Position numbers and translations under genes: made by a program. This document shows positions 1 to 7,845 of a stretch of DNA of 21,458 nt, one piece after another (the stretch's first letter is position 1; each line of letters opens with the position of its first letter). The DNA is from a virus: IMG/VR virus record IMGVR_UViG_3300031623_000061, positions 1 to 21,458 of that record, one strand, 5' to 3'. The notes beneath the pieces were generated by a model. That model ran no database searches. It was not told where the DNA came from and saw nothing but the letters and a program-made list of their open reading frames with translations.

Positions 1-1346
1 GTAGCCTCCTCGAGTTTCTTCTTTTTGGTGGAGCCAAAAAACTCACCTACGAGCGGATCGAATATATCTCGGACTTCCTGCCCAGCACCCTCTAGGCGCT
101 TATACCGCGCATCTGCAGCGGCGAGATCACTCGCCGCTGCACTGGCAAACGTGTTCCCAGATGGGGCAGAGTTCTGCGCCGCTGACATATACTGCAGTCG
201 CTTGGCCTCGGCCTCTTGGCGACCACGATCATACCCACTGAGCCGTGATTTATCTAGGGCATTGCGCTGGGTCTGCGCGAGCCGCGCACCCGTGCTGCTT
301 GGGTTGATGCCACGGAGGCCAGCCTGCTGCGCCCGGAGTAAGCGGTTCTGCTCCTCAGTGAGCGCCTGCTGCCCGTAATATTCCGGATTGATGTTGGCGG
401 CAGCCTGCACATACTGCTGGGAGACCTTCTGCTTCTGATCGAGAAGCCCCTTTTGGGTAGCCCGTGCCGCCTCAAGATCAGCCATACGAGCTTTCTCTTC
501 GTTGGACATATCGGGCTCATCACCGGTCAAATAATTGCTGAGCCCCTGCGTAACCAACTTACCGGCTGCCTGCTGCGCACCTTCGGACGACAAGAACTTG
601 CCTGGGAGTTCACCTAGGAAGTTCCCAGCCTTGGTGAGGAGGGAAGGTGCGGGTGCAGGAATGGAACCGCCCCACAAGTTCGGATTGAAGTTTGCGGTCC
701 CTGCACCTGTCGCTGTGTTGAGGCCAGCCGATGCTGCGGTGGTACTACCACTACTGAGCAAGCCGCCCGAAGAAGTGGCAGCCGTCGGGGCATTATACAC
801 GCCTGCAAAACTTGGTACAGTAACACCGCTACCGGCACCTGGAACAAAGCTACCGGCACCTGAGGCAGCATTTAGAAATCCGCCGCTCGGCACAAGGACG
901 GCACCGGCACCGGCTAGACCTGCAGTAGCGCCACCTACTGGCACCGACCCAGCTGCTGGCATTGCTAGAGTACCCACACCTGGGCCAGTGAAGTTGGGAG
1001 TGCTGATACTTGGCGCAGCCCCACCAATAGGAGCGTTAAACCCACCTATGCCGCCACCGATACCACCACCGATAGCGCCCATTAGCGGATTGCCGCCAGT
1101 AGCGGCAGCAACACCCGCACCCAGAGCCGCACCGACCATTGCGCTGCCCACAGTCATAGCTGTGGCAGTGGCAGCAATGCCCATAGAAGCCATTAACGAA
1201 CCGGCGATCATTGGCGCTGCGAACGGGATAGCGATAGATGCGACAATGCCGATAAGGCTAGCGATGCCGCCCTTATGCTGGGTGGGGGTCAATGCGGTGC
1301 TGCTTAGCAGCTCACTACGCAGGCGTGGGATGGTGATGGCGGTCAT
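1..1346 (-). CDS. Putative internal virion / DNA ejection protein, 3' end beyond window
   Basis: The frame stays open from an ATG at 1346 to the left edge (448 codons), so the C-terminus is missing. The start follows a good ribosome site (ACGGAG) and lies 1 nt past the stop of the upstream gene. Residues about 26-108 form a long hydrophobic stretch ending in a glycine-zipper pattern (repeated GGGI/GGGIGG near 92-102). A Gly/Pro/Ala/Ser-rich linker follows to about residue 270. From about 275 the protein is hydrophilic and predicted helical, rich in Gln, Ala, Glu and Arg, as in podoviral ejection proteins that form a channel across the host envelope. Position after the tail and GNAT-like genes also fits. 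I recognise the architecture, not a named family, so the role is inferred. Confidence 0.6.
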   Translation of the reverse strand, partial: MTAITIPRLRSELLSSTALTPTQHKGGIASLIGIVASIAIPFAAPMIAGSLMASMGIAATATAMTVGSAMVGAALGAGVAAATGGNPLMGAIGGGIGGGIGGFNAPIGGAAPSISTPNFTGPGVGTLAMPAAGSVPVGGATAGLAGAGAVLVPSGGFLNAASGAGSFVPGAGSGVTVPSFAGVYNAPTAATSSGGLLSSGSTTAASAGLNTATGAGTANFNPNLWGGSIPAPAPSLLTKAGNFLGELPGKFLSSEGAQQAAGKLVTQGLSNYLTGDEPDMSNEEKARMADLEAARATQKGLLDQKQKVSQQYVQAAANINPEYYGQQALTEEQNRLLRAQQAGLRGINPSSTGARLAQTQRNALDKSRLSGYDRGRQEAEAKRLQYMSAAQNSAPSGNTFASAAASDLAAADARYKRLEGAGQEVRDIFDPLVGEFFGSTKKKKLEEA

Positions 1347-1347
1347 A

Positions 1348-1845
1348 TCATATCTCCGTGAGGTCCATACGCATGGTGATGTATGTCTGGTTAAAGCCGT
1401 ACCGCGATAGGATACGAGCCATAGCGGGCGAGACGGAAGCCTGCAGCGTACGCACTCCATTGAGGAACGCCCAGCTGCAAACGTGGCCCCAGAACCTACT
1501 CTTTAAGAGATTAAGCTCCCGCCCACCAAGGGCAACGATGTTCAACACAGTGAACTGCGGGTATGCTACGGTTTCGAGGATTAAGGCGAGTGCCACATCA
1601 GGCAACTCACCGGAGGGATTTTGTGCGACAAGGGCGTACATACGCCCAGCCTTTACGTGATTGTAGATGTCGTCGAGTGTCATCTCACCATGCATGGCTT
1701 TGTCCACACACCGGGTCAACACAGCCGCGACCTGCGGCCAGTAAGCATCCAGCAGCTCGACAGTGCTCAGCAACAGAGGCTCATACCCCTCAAGGGTATC
1801 ACGCTCCGCAACACGTTCCACTAATTTAAGCGCTGGCTTTGTCAT
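1348..1845 (-). CDS. GNAT-like acyltransferase-fold phage protein
   Basis: 165 aa from the ATG at 1845. A TTG three codons upstream is possible but has no better ribosome site. The gene overlaps the end of the upstream gene by 20 nt. The pattern TLDDIYNHV, then a strand-rich core (ALALILETV, FTVLNIVALGG), a helix with CSWAFLNG, and a final LSRYGFNQTYITMRMDL strand resembles small GNAT-fold proteins in podovirus structural modules. T7 gp13 is a known virion-assembly protein annotated with an acetyltransferase-like fold. No clear acetyl-CoA pyrophosphate loop (Q/RxxGxG/A) is visible, so enzymatic activity is doubtful. A structural or assembly role beside the ejection protein is more likely. The family call is by pattern only. 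Confidence 0.5.
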   Translation of the reverse strand: MTKPALKLVERVAERDTLEGYEPLLLSTVELLDAYWPQVAAVLTRCVDKAMHGEMTLDDIYNHVKAGRMYALVAQNPSGELPDVALALILETVAYPQFTVLNIVALGGRELNLLKSRFWGHVCSWAFLNGVRTLQASVSPAMARILSRYGFNQTYITMRMDLTEI

Positions 1846-2554
1846 CTTTCCCAATCATCTTGTCGAAGAAGTCCGTGCCCTTTGCGCGAACAACATGCTC
1901 GGGGATCATATACTCCCCCTTATGGGCGTTGATAGCAATGCTGCCGTCTGCGTTCCGACTCTCAGGCATAGGACCACCGGTGGCCATCGTCGCCTGCGGC
2001 GGCTGACCCTGAGACTGCGGGATGCCTCCTTGCGGGGCTCCTTGCGGGGCTCCTTGCGGGGCTCCTTGCGGGGCTCCTTGCGAAGCCTTGGCAGCTAGGA
2101 GGAGAACGAACACCAAGCCCTGGTCGTACTCCTGCGGCAAGTCCTGTTCCCCGGCCAGCCCCTGCTGGATAGCGAACTGGCGCAACTGCGGCCAGAGCTG
2201 GGGGTTCTGCGCCGCTGCAGTGGCGAGCTGGACAGCCATGTTAAGCTCCTGCGGAGTAAGCTCCCCGGACTGAAGCCCAGCCTGTATGACTTGTGTGATC
2301 TTCGCGATCTCCTGGGGATGCTCCTTCATCATCCGCTGCAACTCCTGCTCCAGCATCTGGGGCGGAACCTGCTGCTGTGCACCCTGCGGGGCGAGGCCCG
2401 CCTGCTGTGGTCCGGGGATCGCGCCACCTGCTGCGAACGAAGGACGAAGCATAGGCTGACCGGCGAGATCACGTTGCTCCACACCAGGTTGGGGTGAGTC
2501 AAACGAGGGGTCTGTCGCCATGGTGATCAGCTCCTCTAGGTATCCTTGCGGCAT
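1826..2554 (-). CDS. Gln/Pro-rich virion-associated protein with KGxDFFDKM C-terminal motif
   Basis: 242 aa from the ATG at 2554, chosen because AAGGAG sits 8 nt upstream (2563-2568). An ATG at 2584 has a poorer site, and an ATG at 2521 is another option. The middle is rich in Gln, Pro and Ala with helical segments, and carries four GAPQ units. The C-terminus has the segment HKGEYMIPEHVVRAKGTDFF, matching a motif of the form GEY(V/M)IPxxVVxxKGxxFFDKM that recurs at the ends of phage virion or tail-associated proteins. Its function is not established to my knowledge. Neighbours (tail protein upstream, GNAT-like and ejection proteins downstream) suggest a minor virion or ejection-complex component. 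Confidence 0.55.
   Translation of the reverse strand: MPQGYLEELITMATDPSFDSPQPGVEQRDLAGQPMLRPSFAAGGAIPGPQQAGLAPQGAQQQVPPQMLEQELQRMMKEHPQEIAKITQVIQAGLQSGELTPQELNMAVQLATAAAQNPQLWPQLRQFAIQQGLAGEQDLPQEYDQGLVFVLLLAAKASQGAPQGAPQGAPQGAPQGGIPQSQGQPPQATMATGGPMPESRNADGSIAINAHKGEYMIPEHVVRAKGTDFFDKMIGKDDKASA
2029..2082 (-). repeat. 12-bp tandem repeat (GAPQ coding), about 4.5 units
   Basis: Four perfect copies of the plus-strand unit cttgcggggctc at 2029, 2041, 2053 and 2065, plus a half unit to 2082. On the coding strand they give successive Gly-Ala-Pro-Gln repeats. The copies are identical at the DNA level, which suggests recent slippage expansion within the reading frame; unit loss or gain would not break the frame. 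Confidence 0.95.
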
Positions 2555-2591
2555 AGTACTATCTCCTTGGGCGGGGTCAAACATCAGCTCT

Positions 2592-2942
2592 CTACGCTCC
2601 TGTTATATTGCGGATCAATAGGTCTAGCGCCCGCCGGGTGTTATACACATCGTTCGCCAGCGCCTGCACATCGTTGCGTAGATCAAGGAAGGAGTCGAGG
2701 GGGGCGCAGTTACTAAACGCAACTGGTGTAAGATTATGGCTGGTGTTGATGCTATTCATCGACTGCGCCCCGACCTGCCGGACGGAGATATCCCCCCGCA
2801 CAATGGCCATACTGGCGAGGTCACCTTCCCCCCGAGTACCTGTCAGAAGCTCCACGTTCTCCTTGATAGCGCTGAACAGTACCCCCTGCCAGTCGAGTAG
2901 CGTGACTGGGACTTCGGGGGTTGCTACGTGCCGCCTTACCAT
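2592..2942 (-). CDS. Small structural-module protein of unknown function
   Basis: 116 aa. The ATG overlaps the stop of the large tail gene by one base (TAATG), so translation is probably coupled. The N-terminus contains the segment VTLLDWQGVLFSAIKENVELL and GTRGEG. The C-terminal third (LDLRNDVQALANDVYNTRRALDLLIRNI) looks like a short coiled coil. Similar small proteins sit next to tail tube/nozzle genes in other podovirus-like phages, but I do not know a function. It may be a minor tail component or chaperone. Confidence 0.6.
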   Translation of the reverse strand: MVRRHVATPEVPVTLLDWQGVLFSAIKENVELLTGTRGEGDLASMAIVRGDISVRQVGAQSMNSINTSHNLTPVAFSNCAPLDSFLDLRNDVQALANDVYNTRRALDLLIRNITGA

Positions 2943-5767
2943 TACGCTTTCCTCAATCCGTCGGGCGTCTCACCCAGGTGGATAGCCCGAACCCGCGCAG
3001 ACCCAGACACCGCCACCTCGAATGTATCAGATTTGTATCCCGCTGGACAGCGAAAGATACTGTCGTCAGTGATGACCTGCGTGAACACTAAGTTCTTATC
3101 TTGCCACAACTGGAACACCATCGCGTAAACTGACGGTGCAGTACGGGTCGTGCGGGTCTGGCTATCCCCGTGGACAACGGTGCTGTTAAGCTCCCCAAAA
3201 TTATAAGTCGGCACCGACCCCACCAGATAATCTGTTGGGCCGTTGATCGTGTCGAGCTGCTGAGAGTTGGCCCACACAGTCACATTGTGCGTTGTTACGC
3301 CGTCATTATAGGACGTGTATGCCGCTGCGTCCTCGGTCGTTATATCGTAGTCTGCGATGATACGGGCCGCCCCGATGTTAAGATAGTTCTTGGTGATAAC
3401 CGCCTTAGACTTCCACTCCATCGGGCGCAAAGGCCAAGTGGAGCTGCCCCACTGCGTAATGTTACCTAGCTCATCACTGGAAGTGTACACCGCGTTGTCA
3501 GAGGGGTCAGTCCAGGCACTATTAGACTTATGCCCAGCGGTCACATAGAACCCACCGACTGTCTTGTCACTCTCGAATAAGAATGACCCAGCAGAATGTG
3601 CGCCAAAGTACTTGTCATTGTAGAAATGCCCGACGATAGTGGTGGGGTCAATGCCGTCATCCCACGTATCCCAGTCGTGAATATACTCAGTGGCCAGCGA
3701 CAACCCCGTGGAAGCAGACCACATGGCCAGGCCGCCGTATGTCGCGAATAGCACGCCGTAGCCCATGTTGACGACTGAGCGCTTGGAGAGGCAGGGGTAC
3801 GGCGTATCCACCTTAACGATACTCAGTGTGGCCGGGTCATTACCAGCGACGCGGTAAGCATACTCCCCGGTGAGCACGATGAGCGCCCCACCGAAAGACT
3901 CAATCGCCACGATATCATACTCAAAGGTGGTGCGGTAAGCTAGCGGCCAGGCCCAGGGCTTGCCCGGCTCAGCGAAGCACAACTGGTTGTCGAAGAACCC
4001 AGCGACCATATTATTCTGCGCCAGGATTATCCCGGTCATGGTCGCATCCGGTGCGTCGTAGTCATCGGAGAGCAGGATATCGACCAGGTTGAGATAGTCG
4101 AAGTCATCGGTGTAGCTGTCGTTGGTAACGATGCCCGTTGTATCAGCCGTGCTGGTATCGTCACGCTGACACCGGCCTGTCGTGTCAGCGGTAGTGCCCA
4201 CATCGCCAGCAGTCTGGGCGTATGTAAAGTGAGTGGTGTCCGTGACCGTTATTACCTCGTCCTCGCTATCGAAGGTCGAGTCTGTCATCAGTTTCATCGT
4301 GACCACATCACTTGTGGTAAAGCCATGCGCCACCGCTGTGGTTACAGTGACCACATTTGTGGCGCGGGCAACGGTGGACACCGCGATCCCGCCCAGTGAA
4401 GTGTACGCGAGTGTCGTCGTGCTACCCACCGCAGTAATCGCTACCGCTGTGGGCTCATCGTACGAGGCGTCAGCCATACCAGACACTGTGATCTTCTGGT
4501 TGACCAGCAACCCATGCGCCGTCGCCGTGGTCAGCGTTACCACGCTGGTGTTGCGCTCGACCAGGGTAGGCTCAATGCTATCATCCCCCCAGTAACGCGA
4601 GGTATTAGCTGGAAGCTCAGCGACGTCGTGATAGAGCGTACCGGTAGTGTCCGCCACCGAAGCAATATCGGCGTTGACCAGCGCGTAGCTGAAGGCCGTG
4701 TCGCTATCGACAACTGTGACTTCACCATCGACGATATCAAATGTACTGTCGGTGCACCCGCTCAGCTTGAAGCGATCACCCACGATGAAGTTATGGTGCG
4801 AAGCCATAGTGACAGTCGCGACATTGGAAGTCAGCGCCACGGAAGCCGTAGCCTGCGGGAACCAAAGCGTGGACAGCAGATAGAACTCAGTCCCCGAGGC
4901 GGACGCCAGCGTGCGGTATAGCTTCATCCCCTCGATGAAGTTGTTCCCAGAAGGCTTAGCAGTGGGGAGTCCGCTGACGATAACCGTCGTCCCCTCCTTC
5001 ATAAATAGCGTCTCCGAGGGGACAGCGCCAACAGACTCCTCACCCCAGGGCGTGTACCAAGTGTAGGTGTAGTCCCGCGTAATGGTGCCGCCGGACAGAT
5101 CAACCCGCCCATTAGTGTCAGCAGTGGATGCCTGAGTGGAGCCAGCGTTGTAGTACTCAAACGTTGTGGTACTTGTTACAGTGATCCGGGTGTTGGTCAC
5201 ATTGAAATCTTCGGCGGGCGATCCAGTGAAAGCCCGGACAGTAACCACGTTGCCATCGCGCAGCCCATGTGCCGCTGCCGTGGTGATAATAGCAGTGTTG
5301 CCGGAGTCTCGTTCGTATGACGCTGTCGTTGGTGAAGCGAAAGCCACTGCAGCTGTGGTCGGCGTCACCGCTGGGAGCGGCAGCCCTAGATCATAATACC
5401 CGCTCGTCGCGGGATACGGCTCTGATCCAGCGGTGGCTAGCGCGTACGTCGTAACCTTGGGCACCCCATCCCCGGTGTAATAGAAGCGCTGCTCGGCATC
5501 CGTGGTGGCTGAAATTGTGGTGATGTCTACATCGGCTAACCAAGTAAGCCAATCGATGGCAGCACCGGCGGAGGCGCGCATACCGAACAGCGTCTGCAGT
5601 ACTCCCAGGCGCGGAACACTGTTGATAACGGCGGGTTCGCTATATGGAATAAGGTCGCCAGAATACAGCTGCAGATTATAGGCAATCTGCCCAGCACCGT
5701 CTGGAAGAAGTTCTGGAGAAATCTTAGGCGCGGTGCCCAGAAACTTCTGTAGTTTGATAGCAGCCAT
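2942..5767 (-). CDS. Large tail protein, tail tube/nozzle-like, with four internal beta repeats
   Basis: 941 aa, ATG at 5767 with AGGA about 7 nt upstream and only 1 nt after the preceding stop. The N-terminus (FLGTAPKISPELLPDGAGQI, then LYSGDLIPY) matches the start of large podoviral tail proteins annotated as tubular or nozzle proteins. Four copies of a roughly 65-residue beta module occur at about residues 150-222, 308-377, 403-463 and 467-532. Each has a core like VVTVTTAxAHGF, a central TDSTFD or equivalent, and an end like TFxYxxxxxxxxxTADTTG. Between copies 1 and 2 is the conserved-looking segment RDYTYTWYTPWGEESVGAVP. Residues about 580-941 form a non-repetitive beta-rich region. This is probably the tail nozzle at the distal end of a short tail; the repeats may be Ig-like decorations. 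The fold assignment is inferred. Confidence 0.65.
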   Translation of the reverse strand: MAAIKLQKFLGTAPKISPELLPDGAGQIAYNLQLYSGDLIPYSEPAVINSVPRLGVLQTLFGMRASAGAAIDWLTWLADVDITTISATTDAEQRFYYTGDGVPKVTTYALATAGSEPYPATSGYYDLGLPLPAVTPTTAAVAFASPTTASYERDSGNTAIITTAAAHGLRDGNVVTVRAFTGSPAEDFNVTNTRITVTSTTTFEYYNAGSTQASTADTNGRVDLSGGTITRDYTYTWYTPWGEESVGAVPSETLFMKEGTTVIVSGLPTAKPSGNNFIEGMKLYRTLASASGTEFYLLSTLWFPQATASVALTSNVATVTMASHHNFIVGDRFKLSGCTDSTFDIVDGEVTVVDSDTAFSYALVNADIASVADTTGTLYHDVAELPANTSRYWGDDSIEPTLVERNTSVVTLTTATAHGLLVNQKITVSGMADASYDEPTAVAITAVGSTTTLAYTSLGGIAVSTVARATNVVTVTTAVAHGFTTSDVVTMKLMTDSTFDSEDEVITVTDTTHFTYAQTAGDVGTTADTTGRCQRDDTSTADTTGIVTNDSYTDDFDYLNLVDILLSDDYDAPDATMTGIILAQNNMVAGFFDNQLCFAEPGKPWAWPLAYRTTFEYDIVAIESFGGALIVLTGEYAYRVAGNDPATLSIVKVDTPYPCLSKRSVVNMGYGVLFATYGGLAMWSASTGLSLATEYIHDWDTWDDGIDPTTIVGHFYNDKYFGAHSAGSFLFESDKTVGGFYVTAGHKSNSAWTDPSDNAVYTSSDELGNITQWGSSTWPLRPMEWKSKAVITKNYLNIGAARIIADYDITTEDAAAYTSYNDGVTTHNVTVWANSQQLDTINGPTDYLVGSVPTYNFGELNSTVVHGDSQTRTTRTAPSVYAMVFQLWQDKNLVFTQVITDDSIFRCPAGYKSDTFEVAVSGSARVRAIHLGETPDGLRKA

Positions 5768-5768
5768 T

Positions 5769-6302
5769 CTACTTTCCTAACAGACCTATACCGAGTACCA
5801 TAAATCCGTAGCTCATTCTACCATATTCTTCCGCTGTGAAAGGACCAGATAATGACCCCAGACGCAATTCAAGTTTCGATAGACCAACATAAGTGGAAGC
5901 TACAATGGCTCCGCTCACGGCGAACGGCACTGTCCATAGAGATAACCCAGCAAGAAGACTGTATAAAGACGCTGCAAGGAGAGTTGGAAGCGCGAAGCCT
6001 AAAAGCATCCCCGAACGTCGTTGGCCGCTTTGGTCCCGGTTTGGCAGCCAGTACTCAAACCCAGGCATCCCGCGAGTCAGAAGCCATGATGTCACTCCTA
6101 CAGGCAGCAGGAGAGGCCACCCCTGCTGCAATACGAGAGCAAGAGTGGTGGAATATGCGAGCGGCTGGAGTGCTACAAGACCGGCGGTCAGGGATAGAGT
6201 GGCGGCGTATAGATTGGAGTGACTCCAGCGCCGATCCGAGCCGTCGTAGTACCGCCAGACGGAAGCTAATACCCCAAGAGCCGCAGAAAATAAGATAGTC
6301 AC
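5769..6302 (-). CDS. Multispanning membrane protein, unknown function
   Basis: 177 aa from a GTG at 6302 that overlaps the upstream TGA (GTGA junction), with AAGGGG 8 nt before it. A longer start at ATG 6374 (201 aa) would extend the first membrane segment but has no ribosome site and overlaps the upstream gene by 76 nt. Several hydrophobic stretches are visible: MTILFSAALGVLASVW; a Leu/Ala-rich region around LTAGLVALQPLAY; WPLLLPVGVTSWLL; MLLGFALPTLLAASLYSL; and VPFAVSGAIVAS. The C-terminus has another (YGFMVLGIGLLG). It follows the lysis genes and ends one base before the large tail gene. No family recognised. It could be a superinfection-exclusion or lysis accessory protein; that is a guess from topology and position. 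Confidence 0.6.
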   Translation of the reverse strand: MTILFSAALGVLASVWRYYDGSDRRWSHSNLYAATLSLTAGLVALQPLAYSTTLALVLQQGWPLLLPVGVTSWLLTRGMPGFEYWLPNRDQSGQRRSGMLLGFALPTLLAASLYSLLAGLSLWTVPFAVSGAIVASTYVGLSKLELRLGSLSGPFTAEEYGRMSYGFMVLGIGLLGK

Positions 6303-6682
6303 AATTCCGGCCCCTTGAAAAACATATCGGACACGTCGATTAGTTTTGTCCCGCTCGTTATCATGCAGGCCCACACTGCCGACCCCTTCGGCTGCGAAGA
6401 AAACGTAATAGTAAAGCTGCTATGGCCGTCCTCAGTCGTCCAAATTTCTGTAATGCCTGATCCTGATATGCCAGCCCACCGTGGCTCTTCACCGTGCTCT
6501 GATTTCAGCCACGCTGCGACGGTCGTCCTATAGCCACATTTCGGAATCGGGACCGGCACCTTTATGCCAGGAGGTGGGACTTGTTGCGGGAACGGCTCAG
6601 CCGCGTGACAAGCGCCCACGGCGAGGACAGAAATTAACAGAACTGCAAACCCAACAACCATATTTTTCACATACTTCATCAT
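6299..6682 (-). CDS. Exported protein with signal peptide, lysis-module neighbour
   Basis: 127 aa from ATG 6682, which overlaps the lysozyme stop (ATGATG context) and has AGGAGAAG immediately upstream. The alternative ATG at 6679 changes one residue. Residues 1-27 are a typical signal peptide: Lys near the start, a core of VVGFAVLLISVLAV, then GACHAAEP. Signal peptidase I could cut after A27 or A28. VGAC at 22-25 is an imperfect lipobox, so a lipoprotein is possible. A proline-rich linker (VPPPGIKVPVPIPK) follows, then a beta-rich domain with Cys residues (KCGY and WACMI) that could form a disulfide. Small exported proteins of this kind recur in phages and Alphaproteobacteria without known function. 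Position after the endolysin makes an outer-membrane or spanin-like lysis role conceivable but unproven. Confidence 0.6.
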   Translation of the reverse strand: MMKYVKNMVVGFAVLLISVLAVGACHAAEPFPQQVPPPGIKVPVPIPKCGYRTTVAAWLKSEHGEEPRWAGISGSGITEIWTTEDGHSSFTITFSSQPKGSAVWACMITSGTKLIDVSDMFFKGPEL

Positions 6683-7191
6683 ACTTCTCCTGCGAAAAGT
6701 TGTCTTTCGGCTTCTCTGCGTCGGATAAGACCTTTGAGTTTCCGACCACCGGCGAACACCCATCTGGAAAACTGTCCTTCGGCGGAGCCTAGGTCATGGC
6801 GTAATATCAGTCTTCTGAGCGTGGACGCCTTGAACGATCCACTACCTAAGTTATAGACGAAGCTGACGCAGGCCGAGAATTGGTTGTTGTTCAGAATATC
6901 AGTTCCGACCAGACGCCGACACGCTCTCCCTGAATTGGCGACTTCGCGCCTGAGAAGAGCCTGGGCCGTAAGTTTGGATATCGTCTGGTGATCGCCCGTA
7001 ACTCTCTTACCGTCCATCCCCCAAATACTCCCGAAGCCAATGGTCCATATCCCGATTGGATCGCGATACGCATCAGGCGAGTACCCTTCAAACGACTTGA
7101 TGAGTGCAAGGCCATCCTGGTTGATCTCTCCGTTCGATGGCAAGCCGCCGCCAAGGTTGTGGTCTTCAATTAGGGTGTCATGCAGGGTCAC
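6679..7191 (-). CDS. Endolysin, GH24 (T4-type) lysozyme
   Basis: 170 aa, starting at ATG 7191 inside the end of the upstream zinc-finger gene (14-nt overlap). It hydrolyses the beta-1,4 bond between N-acetylmuramic acid and N-acetylglucosamine in peptidoglycan. The GH24 catalytic motif is complete: E35 in SFEG, then eight residues to D44, then five to T50 in the segment DPIGIWTIGFG. The later FSACVSFVYNLGSGSF and RRREAERQLF stretches are also typical of the family. Length matches T4-type lysozymes (about 150-170 aa). A 25-residue N-terminal extension precedes the domain. No signal-anchor sequence is present, so release should depend on the holins encoded just upstream. The substrate-level assignment is from family knowledge. 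Confidence 0.95.
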   Translation of the reverse strand: MTLHDTLIEDHNLGGGLPSNGEINQDGLALIKSFEGYSPDAYRDPIGIWTIGFGSIWGMDGKRVTGDHQTISKLTAQALLRREVANSGRACRRLVGTDILNNNQFSACVSFVYNLGSGSFKASTLRRLILRHDLGSAEGQFSRWVFAGGRKLKGLIRRREAERQLFAGEV

Positions 7192-7378
7192 TGGATATTT
7201 CCTGGCCAGTGTTGATGACCAGCCCGACCACTTGACACGCTGCGTGAGGACACTCTAAACGGTTCAGCAGATTTTCTTCTGGCATAACCGCGATCCATCG
7301 ATGGTGACACGACAGGCACACCGCCTCGAAAACAACGTGAGGTCTGTGTTCGTCGATGTGGATAATGTCAGCGGTCAC
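7178..7378 (-). CDS. Small zinc-finger-like protein of the lysis cassette
   Basis: 66 aa from GTG 7378, overlapping the holin stop as GTGA and overlapping the lysozyme start by 14 nt. A longer reading of this frame runs back to 7609 but would lie inside the holin gene. The protein has C21-x2-C24 (CLSCHHRW) and C43-x4-C48 (CPHAAC), a likely zinc site. The sequence between reads IAVMPEE, and the tail reads GLVINTGQE. Small proteins with this CxxC...RWIAVMPEE...CP pattern occur beside holin and lysozyme genes in other phages. Their function is unknown to me. Confidence 0.75.
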   Translation of the reverse strand: MTADIIHIDEHRPHVVFEAVCLSCHHRWIAVMPEENLLNRLECPHAACQVVGLVINTGQEISSDPA

Positions 7379-7845
7379 TTGTAAGCCTGCCCTATCCGTT
7401 TCTCCTGGGTTCTGTTTCCAAACCAGTAGGCTACGATAGCCGAAAACAATATCATAAAGTCCTCGTTGAGAATTTGCTGTAGCGCCTCGATTGTAACGCC
7501 ATCGCGCTGCATGATTAGGTAGGCGATGGACCAGGTTACAACTAAGAACTCCGCTACAAAAAGGTAGGTAACAATAGGACGAATAGAGCCAGACAAGTTG
7601 GCTAACCAACGGCTACCCTTGCGTATTGTAGCAGACTGCTCTTTATGAGCTGCCTCGATCTCTCGGATATCCCCGTCCACGATGGCAGCTTCAAGTTTCT
7701 GCTCCCCCATCTTCAATTGGATTTCGGCCTGCTTGACCATCATGTTGATCTCATGCGTGTTGTCCTCCTTCGCCTGGAAGAAGTTAAGCACACTCGGCAA
7801 GAACGATGTTCCAAATCCGAGTAGCGTGGATAATAATGTGAACAT
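7375..7845 (-). CDS. Holin, 3-TM (GTA holin-like, PF11351 type)
   Basis: 156 aa, start overlapping the upstream stop (TGATG) with AAAGGTGG as ribosome site. Three hydrophobic segments: about residues 3-23 (LLSTLLGFGTSFLPSVLNFF), 88-112 (SIRPIVTYLFVAEFLVVTW and onward) and 128-142 (FMILFSAIVAYWFG). Between the first two is a charged helical region with many Glu, Lys and Gln (about 26-80). The order membrane segment, charged helix, SGSIRP, membrane segment, then FSAIVxxWFG and a basic tail fits the 3-TM holin family first described for gene-transfer-agent release. It would permeabilise the inner membrane and let the downstream GH24 lysozyme reach peptidoglycan. Confidence 0.8.
   Translation of the reverse strand: MFTLLSTLLGFGTSFLPSVLNFFQAKEDNTHEINMMVKQAEIQLKMGEQKLEAAIVDGDIREIEAAHKEQSATIRKGSRWLANLSGSIRPIVTYLFVAEFLVVTWSIAYLIMQRDGVTIEALQQILNEDFMILFSAIVAYWFGNRTQEKRIGQAYK

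Noticed and set aside
535-1410. 291-codon plus-strand open frame
   Set aside because: It is antisense to the ejection-type gene, has a Pro/Ala/Val low-complexity product that mirrors the Gly/Ala/Thr codons opposite, and no ribosome site.
5852-6298. 148-codon plus-strand open frame with AAAGGA 7 nt before its ATG and a coiled-coil-like product
   Set aside because: It is opposite the multispanning membrane gene, which fits the minus-strand operon exactly between two overlapping or abutting neighbours. Antisense of a Leu-rich gene naturally yields a Gln/Glu/Arg-rich frame. It would merit a transcript check, but one ribosome-like site is not enough.
7178-7609. Longer 143-aa version of the zinc-finger gene
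   Set aside because: Its first 77 residues lie inside the holin gene in another frame. The GTGA junction at 7376-7378 fits the window's coupling style.
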